A DNA stretch of 5,273 bases from Pseudomonadota bacterium. Lineage in GTDB: Bacteria; Pseudomonadota; Gammaproteobacteria; Arenicellales; Arenicellaceae. Numbering within the stretch: the first letter of the stretch is position 1; each line of letters opens with the position of its first letter. This document shows positions 1-5,273 of the stretch, one piece after another. The position numbers were made by a program, and so were the translations under genes. The notes beneath the pieces are model-generated. The model was not told the DNA's origin. It did not search any database and saw nothing but the letters and a program-made list of their open reading frames with translations. The stretch covers positions 1 through 5,273 of the forward strand of contig JABJKL010000018.1 of NCBI GenBank assembly GCA_018660405.1, given 5' to 3'.

Positions 1-520
1 ATTGATACTATTTGATCCATTTCAGACCGATCATTCAGCGGTGCGTAAACAGCTCGTTGATGTGGTTGCGGAATCAACAAACATCCATACCTCTGGTAAA
101 TTGGTCGAATTGCCGGTGTTATACGGTGAGCCTTATGGGCTAGACATAAAAGCCATCGCAGAACGTGTGGAGATAACCGAAGTCGAAGTTGCTGAGCTAC
201 ATCAAGCGCAAAAATATCGGGTTTACGCAATCGGGTTTGCGCCAGGCTTTGCCTATCTGGGCGAGGTGGATGAACGGATCGCAGCGCCAAGATTAGCCAC
301 CCCACGACAGAAAGTCCCGCGTGGCGCCGTTGCCATAGCTGACCGCCAAACTGCAGTTTACCCATCGGAATCACCGGGCGGTTGGAATCTGATCGGTTTG
401 TGCCCGACATTATTGTTTGACCCAGATGCAATCCCGCCAATGCCGGTAAGGGTAGGAGATAGCGTGCGCTTTGTCGCGATTGATGAAGTAGAGTTTTTGA
501 ACCTGGGTGGTGAGTTATGA
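1..520 (+). CDS. pxpB: 5-oxoprolinase subunit PxpB (KipI/AHS1 family), 5' end cut by window
   Basis: This is the C-terminal part of PxpB, a cytoplasmic subunit that works with PxpC and PxpA in ATP-dependent conversion of 5-oxoproline to glutamate. The family core is plain in the 172 visible residues: YAIGFAPGFAYLG at about 75-87, then APRLATPRQKVPRGAVAIAD at 95-114, then YPSESPGGWNLIG at 120-132. The closing VGDSVRF at 151-157 is also typical. Family members are about 220-240 residues long, so roughly 45-60 N-terminal residues lie upstream. The TTG at base 2 is therefore an internal Leu codon rather than a start. The stop overlaps pxpC by ATGA, which implies translational coupling. The same fold (AHS1) occurs in allophanate hydrolase/urea amidolyase proteins and in the Bacillus sporulation-kinase inhibitor KipI. 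A stand-alone B+C pair outside Bacillus points to 5-oxoprolinase, but pxpA is not visible to confirm it. Confidence 0.93.
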   Translation, partial: LILFDPFQTDHSAVRKQLVDVVAESTNIHTSGKLVELPVLYGEPYGLDIKAIAERVEITEVEVAELHQAQKYRVYAIGFAPGFAYLGEVDERIAAPRLATPRQKVPRGAVAIADRQTAVYPSESPGGWNLIGLCPTLLFDPDAIPPMPVRVGDSVRFVAIDEVEFLNLGGEL

Positions 521-1470
521 TGTTGGGCTTCAAGGTTATCGCGCCCGGCGCGCTGAGCTTGTTGCAGGATGAAGGTCGTTTTGGACAGCTTCGACTAGGT
601 CTGACCAACGGTGGGCCGATGGATTTCGAATCGTTTTATTGGGCGCAACGCTTGTGTGGAAACGACAGCAGTGCCACCGTGATCGAGGTGTCGGTTGGTG
701 GATTGGCCCTTGAGGCTTTGAGTGAAACTGTCATTGCGATCACCGGGGCAGATATGCCAACTACGATTAATGGGCAATCGGTAAGTGAATGGCGATCTCA
801 TAAAATAAAAGCCGGCGACCGATTGCAAATGGGTTTTGCCCAGTGTGGATTGCGCGCTTACCTGGCGGTATCTGGAGGCTTTGATGTGACACCGGTGTTT
901 GGTAGTAGTGCGACGGTGGTTCGGGAAGGCCTGGGCGGATTGGATGGGCAAGCCTTGCAGGAAGGCCAAATCCTGAGTATTCGAAAAGCAAAGCGCCGAA
1001 ACATGTTGATGCTTTCTAAACAACACAGACCTGACCTGGCAAAGATCGCTGAGGAAGTTGAATTACAGCTCTTGCCAGGCTACCAATGCGCGGACTTTTC
1101 AGCGGATGTGCGGCGCTTGCTCTTCTCATCCGAATTTGTCGTCAGCAATCGCAGTGACCGGATGGGTTATTGTCTGAATGGGCCAGATGTGTCTTCTGGC
1201 TTGTCCGGCGTTTTGTCTGAAGGTATATGTCATGGTGCGGTGCAGGTTCCACCGGACGGTCAACCCATTGTGCTGTTGAATGATCGACAAACGATTGGTG
1301 GTTATCCAAAGTTGGGTTCGATCATTTCTTGCGACACGTTTAAACTGGCGCAATGTAAACCGGGTGCGGTGGTTCGCTTTGCCGAAATTGATCCAGAGCA
1401 GGCTCATGCTAAAATTTTAGCTGCGCACAATGAAAGAGTCGGGGTAGAGCTAATCGTGCTTGATAGTTAA
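517..1470 (+). CDS. pxpC: 5-oxoprolinase subunit PxpC (KipA/AHS2 family)
   Basis: This is a full-length PxpC of 317 residues, close to the roughly 310 usual for the family. It is the partner of PxpB in the cytoplasmic 5-oxoprolinase complex. Signatures in order are LLQDEGRFG (15-23), NGGPMD (31-36), GLRAYLAVSGG (111-121), FGSSATVVREGLGGLDGQ (128-145), SDRMGYCLNGP (213-223), SEGICHGAVQVPPDGQP (234-250) and NDRQTIGGYPKLG (255-267). Its start overlaps the pxpB stop (ATGA, 517-520). A second ATG follows directly at 520. The purine-rich GGTGAG at 509-514 sits only 2 bases before the first ATG and 5 before the second, so translation may begin at codon 2 (316 residues). The two genes are surely co-translated. 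The AHS2 fold is shared with biotin-dependent allophanate hydrolase proteins, but no fusion or biotinyl domain is present here. Confidence 0.94.
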   Translation: MMLGFKVIAPGALSLLQDEGRFGQLRLGLTNGGPMDFESFYWAQRLCGNDSSATVIEVSVGGLALEALSETVIAITGADMPTTINGQSVSEWRSHKIKAGDRLQMGFAQCGLRAYLAVSGGFDVTPVFGSSATVVREGLGGLDGQALQEGQILSIRKAKRRNMLMLSKQHRPDLAKIAEEVELQLLPGYQCADFSADVRRLLFSSEFVVSNRSDRMGYCLNGPDVSSGLSGVLSEGICHGAVQVPPDGQPIVLLNDRQTIGGYPKLGSIISCDTFKLAQCKPGAVVRFAEIDPEQAHAKILAAHNERVGVELIVLDS

Positions 1471-1526
1471 AACACGTTCGTTTCAGCGGACACACCTACG
1501 GTATCATTGCTGTGTAACCAATCAGT

Positions 1527-1571
1527 TGGGTTTGGCCCGTCATTTAGGTATGGGTTTAACGGGGTGGGTTT
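1527..1571 (+). repeat. three short direct repeats TGGGTTT upstream of dat
   Basis: The heptamer TGGGTTT occurs at 1527-1533, 1551-1557 and 1565-1571, with start-to-start spacings of 24 and 14 bases. The last two copies extend to TGGGTTTA. They lie in the 123-base gap between pxpC and dat and overlap the weak promoter candidate. They could be an operator for a repressor or activator, or simply chance in a G/T-rich leader; the uneven spacing argues against a helical-phase array. Confidence 0.25.
1532..1560 (+). promoter_or_regulatory. candidate sigma70-type promoter for dat-alr
   Basis: TTGGCC (1532-1537) and TTTAAC (1555-1560) are separated by 17 bases; each matches its consensus (TTGACA, TATAAT) at four of six positions. 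Initiation near 1567 would leave a leader of about 27 bases before the dat ATG. The match is weak, and read-through from pxpC is equally possible because no convincing terminator is seen after 1470. Confidence 0.22.
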
Positions 1572-1593
1572 AGTCCCTTCAGAAATAGAGAAA

Positions 1594-2451
1594 ATGTCGA
1601 TAGCATATTTAAACGGTGAGTATCTGCCACTCGATCAAGCACGTATTTCACCGCTTGATCGAGGCTTTCTATTTGGCGATGGAATATATGAATATATACC
1701 CTCGTACGATGGAAAATTGGTCGGGTTCAGCTTGCACATAGAGCGCCTGAAGCGAGGGTTGGATTCACTTAAGATCGATTTGCCGTGGAGCCTGGAGCAA
1801 TGGCGCGAAATCTTTGATGAGCTCATAAAACGTAATGGTGCTGGCAACCAATCTTTATATCTTCATATTAGCCGCGGAGCGGATACCAAACGTGACCATG
1901 CTTATCCTAAGGGAATTAAGCCAACCGTTTTTATATTGGTTAGCAAAATCGACCCGCCACAGATTGCAGATCCTGAGCTGGCACACACGTTCAAAGTCAG
2001 CAGCAAGCAGGATTTACGCTGGGACCGTTGTCACATCAAATCAACCGCATTGCTTGGCAACGTTATGCATAAACAGTCCAGTGTTGAGGACGGTTGCGAT
2101 GAAGCGCTGTTATATAACGAGAAAGAAGAAATTACCGAGGGAGCCTCAAGCAATATTGTGGTGGTTAAAGATGGCAAGATGGCAACACCGCTACTGGATC
2201 ATCATGTGCTTCCGGGAATTACCCGATACATATTATTCGATATTGTCGGCAAATATAGCAAGCGACTTTTTGAAGAGCGGGTGGTTACATTGGCCGAAGC
2301 ACGCGACGCAGATGAGATTTGGGTAACCGCATCGTCGAAGGATCTTGTGCCGGTTGTTGAACTGGATGGTAAGCCCCTTGGCGACGGTAAGCCGGGGCCG
2401 GTTTGGCAGGAAGTGATGGCCTTGTACTCCGAACATCGCTTCGACTACTAG
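1594..2451 (+). CDS. dat: D-amino-acid transaminase (class IV aminotransferase)
   Basis: This is a cytoplasmic PLP enzyme that exchanges amino groups between D-amino acids and 2-oxo acids, classically D-alanine + 2-oxoglutarate to pyruvate + D-glutamate. With the ATG at 1594 it has 285 residues, the normal family length. The open frame runs upstream to a TTG at 1507, but those 29 residues match nothing in the family, whose N-terminus is the MSIAYLNGEYLP seen here. The ribosome site is weak (TAGAG just before AAAATG). Key residues are FGDGIYE with Tyr32 (27-33), Arg100 and His102 in KRDHAYP (99-105), the PLP lysine Lys149 in HIKSTALLGNV (147-157), and Glu182 in TEGASSN (181-187). The R-x-H pair corresponds to the carboxylate-binding Arg98/His100 of the Bacillus D-amino-acid transaminase, which favours this over branched-chain (IlvE) or aminodeoxychorismate lyase (PabC) assignments. 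alr follows 20 bases later, so the pair probably shares a transcript. Confidence 0.9.
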   Translation: MSIAYLNGEYLPLDQARISPLDRGFLFGDGIYEYIPSYDGKLVGFSLHIERLKRGLDSLKIDLPWSLEQWREIFDELIKRNGAGNQSLYLHISRGADTKRDHAYPKGIKPTVFILVSKIDPPQIADPELAHTFKVSSKQDLRWDRCHIKSTALLGNVMHKQSSVEDGCDEALLYNEKEEITEGASSNIVVVKDGKMATPLLDHHVLPGITRYILFDIVGKYSKRLFEERVVTLAEARDADEIWVTASSKDLVPVVELDGKPLGDGKPGPVWQEVMALYSEHRFDY

Positions 2452-2471
2452 TTTAGACACTGCACTGGCTA

Positions 2472-3548
2472 ATGGCTCGACCAACTAAAGCAATTATTAA
2501 TCTGGCAGCATTGCGACACAATTTCGATGTGGCTCAGTCGCTGGCACCGGAATCGAAATTGATTCCAGTCATTAAGGCCAACGCGTATGGGCACGGTGCC
2601 GTTCCATGCGCCAAAGCGCTTTCGCGTCAAGCACCCGCGTTCGCTGTTGCCTGCATAGAAGAAGCCGACGAGTTGAGAAAAGCTGGAATTACTCAAACGA
2701 TTTTATTGCTTGAAGGGGTGTTCGAAGCCAAAGAGTTGTCTGTAGCGGCATCTCAAAATTATTCTATTGTTGTTGAAAACCAACAGCAGCTGACTATGTT
2801 GCTAGATGCTGAATTGCCTAGCGCACTCATTGCATGGCTAAAAGTAGATAGCGGCATGCATCGACTTGGCTTTTCTCCAGAGCAGGCGAGTGCGGCCTGG
2901 CACGCATTAGAAGAATCACCGAATGTGGTCGATGAGTTGGTGCTCATGTCGCATTTTTCCTCGGCCGAGGATTTGGACAGCCCCGCGACCGGCCAACAAG
3001 TGAAGCTTGTGAAAGCGCTAGCCAGTGAGATAGGCTGCAAAACAATGAGCCTGGCTAATTCTGCTGGCTTAATCGCCTGGCCCGAATCACGCTGCGCCTG
3101 GAATCGACCCGGCTATATGATTTATGGACGTAACCCGTTAGCCCGGAACAGTCTTGAGCTAAAGCCAGTGATGCAATTTGTATCCAAAGTATGTTCAATA
3201 CGTACGATCAATGCCGGTGATTCGGTGGGGTATAATGGCGCGTGGACAGCAAAACGTGAGTCGACAATAGCGACCATTCCAGTGGGGTATGGTGATGGTT
3301 ACCCCAGGACGGTGAAAGGCGGTACGCCTGTATTGGTCAATGGCGAACGTGCGCCACTGGTTGGCACCGTATCCATGGATATGATTCTGGTTGATACCAC
3401 TGATATCGTCGACGTTGAAATGGGTGCTGAGGTCGAGCTATGGGGTGAACACATTACTGTTGATGAACTCGGTGAATACAGCAATAGTAGTGGCTATGAA
3501 GTGCTCACGCGGATGCCAGCGAGGGTGTTACGTGAATACCAGGGGTAG
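2472..3548 (+). CDS. alr: alanine racemase
   Basis: This is a PLP-dependent, cytoplasmic enzyme that interconverts L- and D-alanine, supplying D-alanine for peptidoglycan or, in DadX-type roles, consuming it. The 358 residues match the usual length of about 355-390 and form the N-terminal TIM barrel plus C-terminal beta domain. Visible residues are the PLP lysine Lys35 in VIKANAYGHG (33-42), Lys124 in LKVDSGMHRLGF (123-134; the position often carbamylated), Arg131, His161 in SHFSSAED, Ser197 in LANSAG, Arg212 in RPGYMIYG (212-219), the catalytic Tyr254 in SVGYNGAW (251-258), Asp303 in GTVSMDM, and Tyr342 in GYEV. The K35/Y254 spacing is like that of E. coli DadX. No clear Shine-Dalgarno sequence precedes the ATG, so coupling to dat translation is likely. 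Placement after dat suggests production of D-Ala, then D-Glu. Whether this is the only racemase in the genome cannot be told from the window. Confidence 0.95.
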   Translation: MARPTKAIINLAALRHNFDVAQSLAPESKLIPVIKANAYGHGAVPCAKALSRQAPAFAVACIEEADELRKAGITQTILLLEGVFEAKELSVAASQNYSIVVENQQQLTMLLDAELPSALIAWLKVDSGMHRLGFSPEQASAAWHALEESPNVVDELVLMSHFSSAEDLDSPATGQQVKLVKALASEIGCKTMSLANSAGLIAWPESRCAWNRPGYMIYGRNPLARNSLELKPVMQFVSKVCSIRTINAGDSVGYNGAWTAKRESTIATIPVGYGDGYPRTVKGGTPVLVNGERAPLVGTVSMDMILVDTTDIVDVEMGAEVELWGEHITVDELGEYSNSSGYEVLTRMPARVLREYQG

Positions 3549-3567
3549 GGCTCTTTTCAAGTGCTTA

Positions 3568-3595
3568 AGCGCTCCAAATTTTCATGCGGAGCGTT
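3568..3595 (+). terminator. weak hairpin after alr, possible terminator
   Basis: AGCGCTCC (3568-3575) pairs with GGAGCGTT (3588-3595) as an 8-bp stem with one G-T pair and a 12-base loop, starting 20 bases after the alr stop. No T-tract follows (AGTGTGG comes next), so it is not a canonical Rho-independent terminator. It may be a Rho-associated 3' structure or chance. Confidence 0.25.
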
Positions 3596-3680
3596 AGTGT
3601 GGATTGAAGGAGCACTGGAACTCAAGGTGAAATTCTGGAAAGCGAAGTTGAAATTAGTGTGGTAGGCTTCGGCAAGATTT

Positions 3681-3723
3681 TTGATTATCTCACCATCAAA
3701 CATCTTATAGATGGCAACATAAT
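3681..3723 (+). promoter_or_regulatory. candidate promoter region for the secreted-protein operon
   Basis: TTGATT at 3681-3686 is a reasonable -35 (four of six). Two -10 candidates follow: TATAGA at 3706-3711 (four of six, 19-base spacer) and CATAAT at 3718-3723 (five of six, but without a good -35 at 16-18 bases). The second would start the transcript near 3730, after the ATG at 3726, fitting the use of the ATG at 3750. A small dyad, CATCTTATAGATG (3701-3713), overlaps the first -10 and could be a regulator site. The rest of the roughly 200-base gap holds no convincing gene. Confidence 0.28.
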
Positions 3724-3737
3724 TAATGTGGGAAATT

Positions 3738-3744
3738 GGGAGGG
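3738..3744 (+). promoter_or_regulatory. ribosome binding site deciding the start at 3750
   Basis: GGGAGGG lies 5 bases before the ATG at 3750. The alternative in-frame ATG at 3726 lies upstream of this site and has no comparable Shine-Dalgarno sequence, so the shorter protein is preferred. Confidence 0.7.
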
Positions 3745-3749
3745 TTTTA

Positions 3750-4694
3750 ATGCTTTGTGTACTTAATCGCCTTTTGAAACTGAGGCTTGCAATATTAATG
3801 GCGATGGTGTCTCTGTTGGTGCCAAGCCTCGCAACTGCCCAGTCGTGGGTAACAGATTCGGTGTGTTCCGACGACGCTCATGCAGTGTTTCACGCATGCG
3901 CGCTTGAGGCCGCAGAATCCTTTGATCCTCCACGAACCGCAGGCGGCAATCCGGATATGCGTGGTATTTGGCGTCGTCGTTCAGCAGCGCACGAGAGTCT
4001 TGAGGCGCATCCTAAAACTATCGATGACTTTGGCGCCACAAGCATCGTTGTGGATCCGCCAGATGGCATTGTGCCAATACAGCCCTGGGCCGAAGCAAAA
4101 CGGCGCTATAATCGTCCGGCTTATGTGCATCATAATGCGATCTGCCGTTTGAGCGGTGTTCCGGTAACCATGTATATGACCGGCACACTTCAATTCATGC
4201 AGAACCCCAATCATTTTCTGGTCCAGGGCGAAGAATCTCATGCCTATAGGGTCATTCCGGTCGATGGTCGTGACCATATCGGCGAAGGCGTCAGTCTTTG
4301 GAATGGTGATTCGGTAGGTCGGTGGGAAGGCGATACGCTGGTGATCGATACCAAAAACCAGAACGGCAAGGCATGGCTGGATCAGCGAGGTCGATTTTAT
4401 ACTGACGAAGCGCTAGTCGAAGAGCGTTTTACGCTTATCGATGCTAATACCATTCATTATCAAGCAACAATTACTGATCCCAACGTGTATACCCAACCAT
4501 TTACGATTGCTATCGCCTATCGGCGCAGCACCAATGAGGGCTTTGAGGTTTGGGAAGAAGCCTGCTACGAAAACAATTCGCTGGCGAGTCAGCAGTTTAA
4601 GGCTGTTGGGTATGAGGTTTATCCGGGAATGTCCGGTGACGAAGCCAGGCGTATGCGAGCAGCCTGGGAGTTTGAGGAGGCAGAACTAAAATGA
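3750..4694 (+). CDS. exported protein of unknown function, PRTADGxPDLxGxW / GRWEGDTLVVDT family
   Basis: This is a 314-residue predicted periplasmic or secreted protein. Residues 1-30 form a signal peptide: positive residues at 7-12, a hydrophobic core, and LATA before Gln31 as the likely signal peptidase I site. No lipobox is seen. The mature protein carries PPRTAGGNPDMRGIW (60-74), VDPPDGIVPIQPWA (101-114), ICRLSGVPVTMYM (131-143), DGRDH (172-176), the hallmark DSVGRWEGDTLVIDT (187-201), RFTLIDANTIHYQATITDP (226-244) and EEACYENN (269-276). These recur in a large uncharacterised family that I recognise from Acidobacteria, Planctomycetes and Proteobacteria; no reaction is known to me. Between the signal peptide and the PPRT motif lies a segment with C39-x4-H44-x3-H48-x-C50. 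The stop overlaps the next gene by ATGA, and a paralogue begins at 5095. The start at 3750 is chosen on the GGGAGGG site; the ATG at 3726 would add 8 residues. Role could be substrate binding or enzymatic; I do not assign one. Confidence 0.87.
   Translation: MLCVLNRLLKLRLAILMAMVSLLVPSLATAQSWVTDSVCSDDAHAVFHACALEAAESFDPPRTAGGNPDMRGIWRRRSAAHESLEAHPKTIDDFGATSIVVDPPDGIVPIQPWAEAKRRYNRPAYVHHNAICRLSGVPVTMYMTGTLQFMQNPNHFLVQGEESHAYRVIPVDGRDHIGEGVSLWNGDSVGRWEGDTLVIDTKNQNGKAWLDQRGRFYTDEALVEERFTLIDANTIHYQATITDPNVYTQPFTIAIAYRRSTNEGFEVWEEACYENNSLASQQFKAVGYEVYPGMSGDEARRMRAAWEFEEAELK
4674..4680 (+). promoter_or_regulatory. strong ribosome binding site for the DUF6152-like gene
   Basis: GAGGAGG, a near-perfect anti-16S match, sits inside the end of the upstream gene and 10 bases before the ATG at 4691. 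With the ATGA overlap it suggests the small protein is translated at high level in its own right, not only by coupling. Confidence 0.65.
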
Positions 4695-5092
4695 AATCTA
4701 AAAATTCTATAATCGGTGTGTTGGCGGGATTCGGAGTGCTTGCTATGACGCTTCCAGCGATCGCGCATCATTCCATAGCACTACAGTTCGACATGACCAA
4801 AACCATTTCTGTCGAAGGGGTTATTGTTGGGCTTGAGTGGCGCAACCCGCATGCCTGGTTGAATATCGAGGTAGAAAATGATGCTGGCGAGCCTGAATTG
4901 TGGAAGGTGGAGTTCAGTAGTGCCAACTCGTTAATCCGTCGCGGCTGGAGACCGAACGATCTTCCCATTGGAACCGTTGTTGAGGTTCACGGCTTGCCCT
5001 CCCGAGATGGTTCTCGTGTAGTGGATGGTGAAGAAATAATATTGGCCGATGGCAGGGAATTACTTGAGGGTGCCCGCCCAGGAGAACAATAA
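4691..5092 (+). CDS. small exported DUF6152-like protein
   Basis: This is a 133-residue protein with a signal peptide (Lys2/Lys4, hydrophobic 7-22, LPAIA before His26). The predicted mature chain of about 108 residues begins HHSIALQFD. Further signatures are ISVEGVIVGLEWRNPHAWL (39-57), WKVEFSSANSLIRRGW (71-86), GTVVEVHG (94-101) and ILADGRELLEG (117-127). This order (AHHS, a valine-rich strand, W-x-NPHAW, N-x-L-x-RRGW, LADGR) is what I know as DUF6152. It suggests a small beta-barrel or OB-like periplasmic fold with no established activity. It is translationally coupled to the gene before it by ATGA and followed 2 bases later by the GTG start of that gene's paralogue, so it is probably a partner of those proteins. 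The signal peptidase site exactly before two histidines could expose an N-terminal metal site. Confidence 0.87.
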   Translation: MKSKNSIIGVLAGFGVLAMTLPAIAHHSIALQFDMTKTISVEGVIVGLEWRNPHAWLNIEVENDAGEPELWKVEFSSANSLIRRGWRPNDLPIGTVVEVHGLPSRDGSRVVDGEEIILADGRELLEGARPGEQ

Positions 5093-5094
5093 TC

Positions 5095-5273
5095 GTGGTT
5101 GATGAGAAGCAGATCTGTTTAATAGGGCGATCAATCGTTCTGGGTTTTGCGTTGCTTGCGCTTATACCGCTAACCAGCGCCGCCCAAGAGTACACGCCAC
5201 CGCGTACGGCCGATGGAAATCCGGATCTCCAGGGAGTTTGGCAGGCGATGAATACCGCGGTTTGGAATATTCA
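5095..5273 (+). CDS. exported protein, paralogue of the 3750-4694 gene, 3' end cut by window
   Basis: The first 59 codons are visible. The start is a GTG two bases after the DUF6152-like stop, with AGGAGA (5080-5085) 9 bases upstream; no in-frame ATG precedes the signal peptide, so GTG is the only sensible start. Residues 14-30 form a hydrophobic signal segment ending TSAA before Gln31. The mature chain begins QEYTPPRTADGNPDLQGVW (31-49), then AMNTAVWNI, the family N-terminal signature also seen in the gene at 3750. Unlike that gene, it has no Cys/His-containing stretch between signal peptide and motif, and so looks like the more typical member. Function is unknown; its position implies one transcript with the two preceding genes. 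The remainder lies beyond the window. Confidence 0.82.
   Translation, partial: MVDEKQICLIGRSIVLGFALLALIPLTSAAQEYTPPRTADGNPDLQGVWQAMNTAVWNI

Noticed and set aside
595..1026. Minus-strand open frame of 143 codons inside pxpC
   Set aside because: It lies wholly antisense to a gene with clear family motifs, its product has no recognisable domain, and it reads as a shadow of pxpC codon use.
1485..1515. ACACA/TGTGT inverted repeat after pxpC as a terminator
   Set aside because: The stem is only 5 bp, the loop is long, and no T-run follows.
1507..1593. Upstream extension of dat to a TTG start
   Set aside because: The 29 extra residues match nothing in the family and the ATG at 1594 starts exactly at the family's usual N-terminus.
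1835..2326. Plus-strand open frame of 163 codons inside dat
   Set aside because: It overlaps the dat coding region out of frame across the PLP lysine region; the dat frame has all catalytic motifs and this one has none.
3726..3749. Longer start for the first exported protein
   Set aside because: The strong GGGAGGG site serves the ATG at 3750, and the extra 8 residues only lengthen the signal peptide.
4914..5195. Minus-strand open frame of 93 codons across the end of the DUF6152-like gene and the start of the next
   Set aside because: It is antisense to two genes with signal peptides and family motifs, and shows no domain or ribosome site.

Overview
The window looks like chromosomal DNA from a Gram-negative bacterium, most likely a proteobacterium and perhaps a marine or soil gammaproteobacterium. 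This rests on gene content: proteobacterial-type alanine racemase, PxpB/PxpC, and secreted proteins of families common in such lineages. Base composition is moderate and coding density high. Everything is on the plus strand, with no RNA genes, insertion sequences or CRISPR arrays visible. The lineage call is an inference from family resemblance, not from a marker gene.

The window falls into three blocks. Block 1 (1-1470) holds the 3' part of pxpB and a complete pxpC, which overlap by ATGA. They encode two subunits of the ATP-dependent 5-oxoprolinase that opens 5-oxoproline to glutamate; pxpA is not in view. Block 2 (1594-3548) holds a D-amino-acid transaminase (dat) and an alanine racemase (alr) 20 bases apart. 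Both keep the PLP lysine and the other active-site residues. Together they can make D-alanine from L-alanine and pass its amino group to 2-oxoglutarate to give D-glutamate, both being peptidoglycan precursors. The two blocks share glutamate as a metabolite, but a 123-base gap with a weak promoter candidate separates them.

A roughly 200-base intergenic region (3549-3749) follows, with a weak hairpin and a promoter candidate. Block 3 (3750 to the window end) is a tight operon of three exported proteins of unknown function. The first is a 314-residue protein with PPRTAGGNPDM and SVGRWEGDTLVID signatures. The second is a small DUF6152-like protein whose predicted mature N-terminus is His-His-Ser. 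The third is the start of a paralogue of the first, cut by the window edge (PPRTADGNPDLQGVW). This secreted module is the least explained part of the window and the best candidate for undescribed biology.
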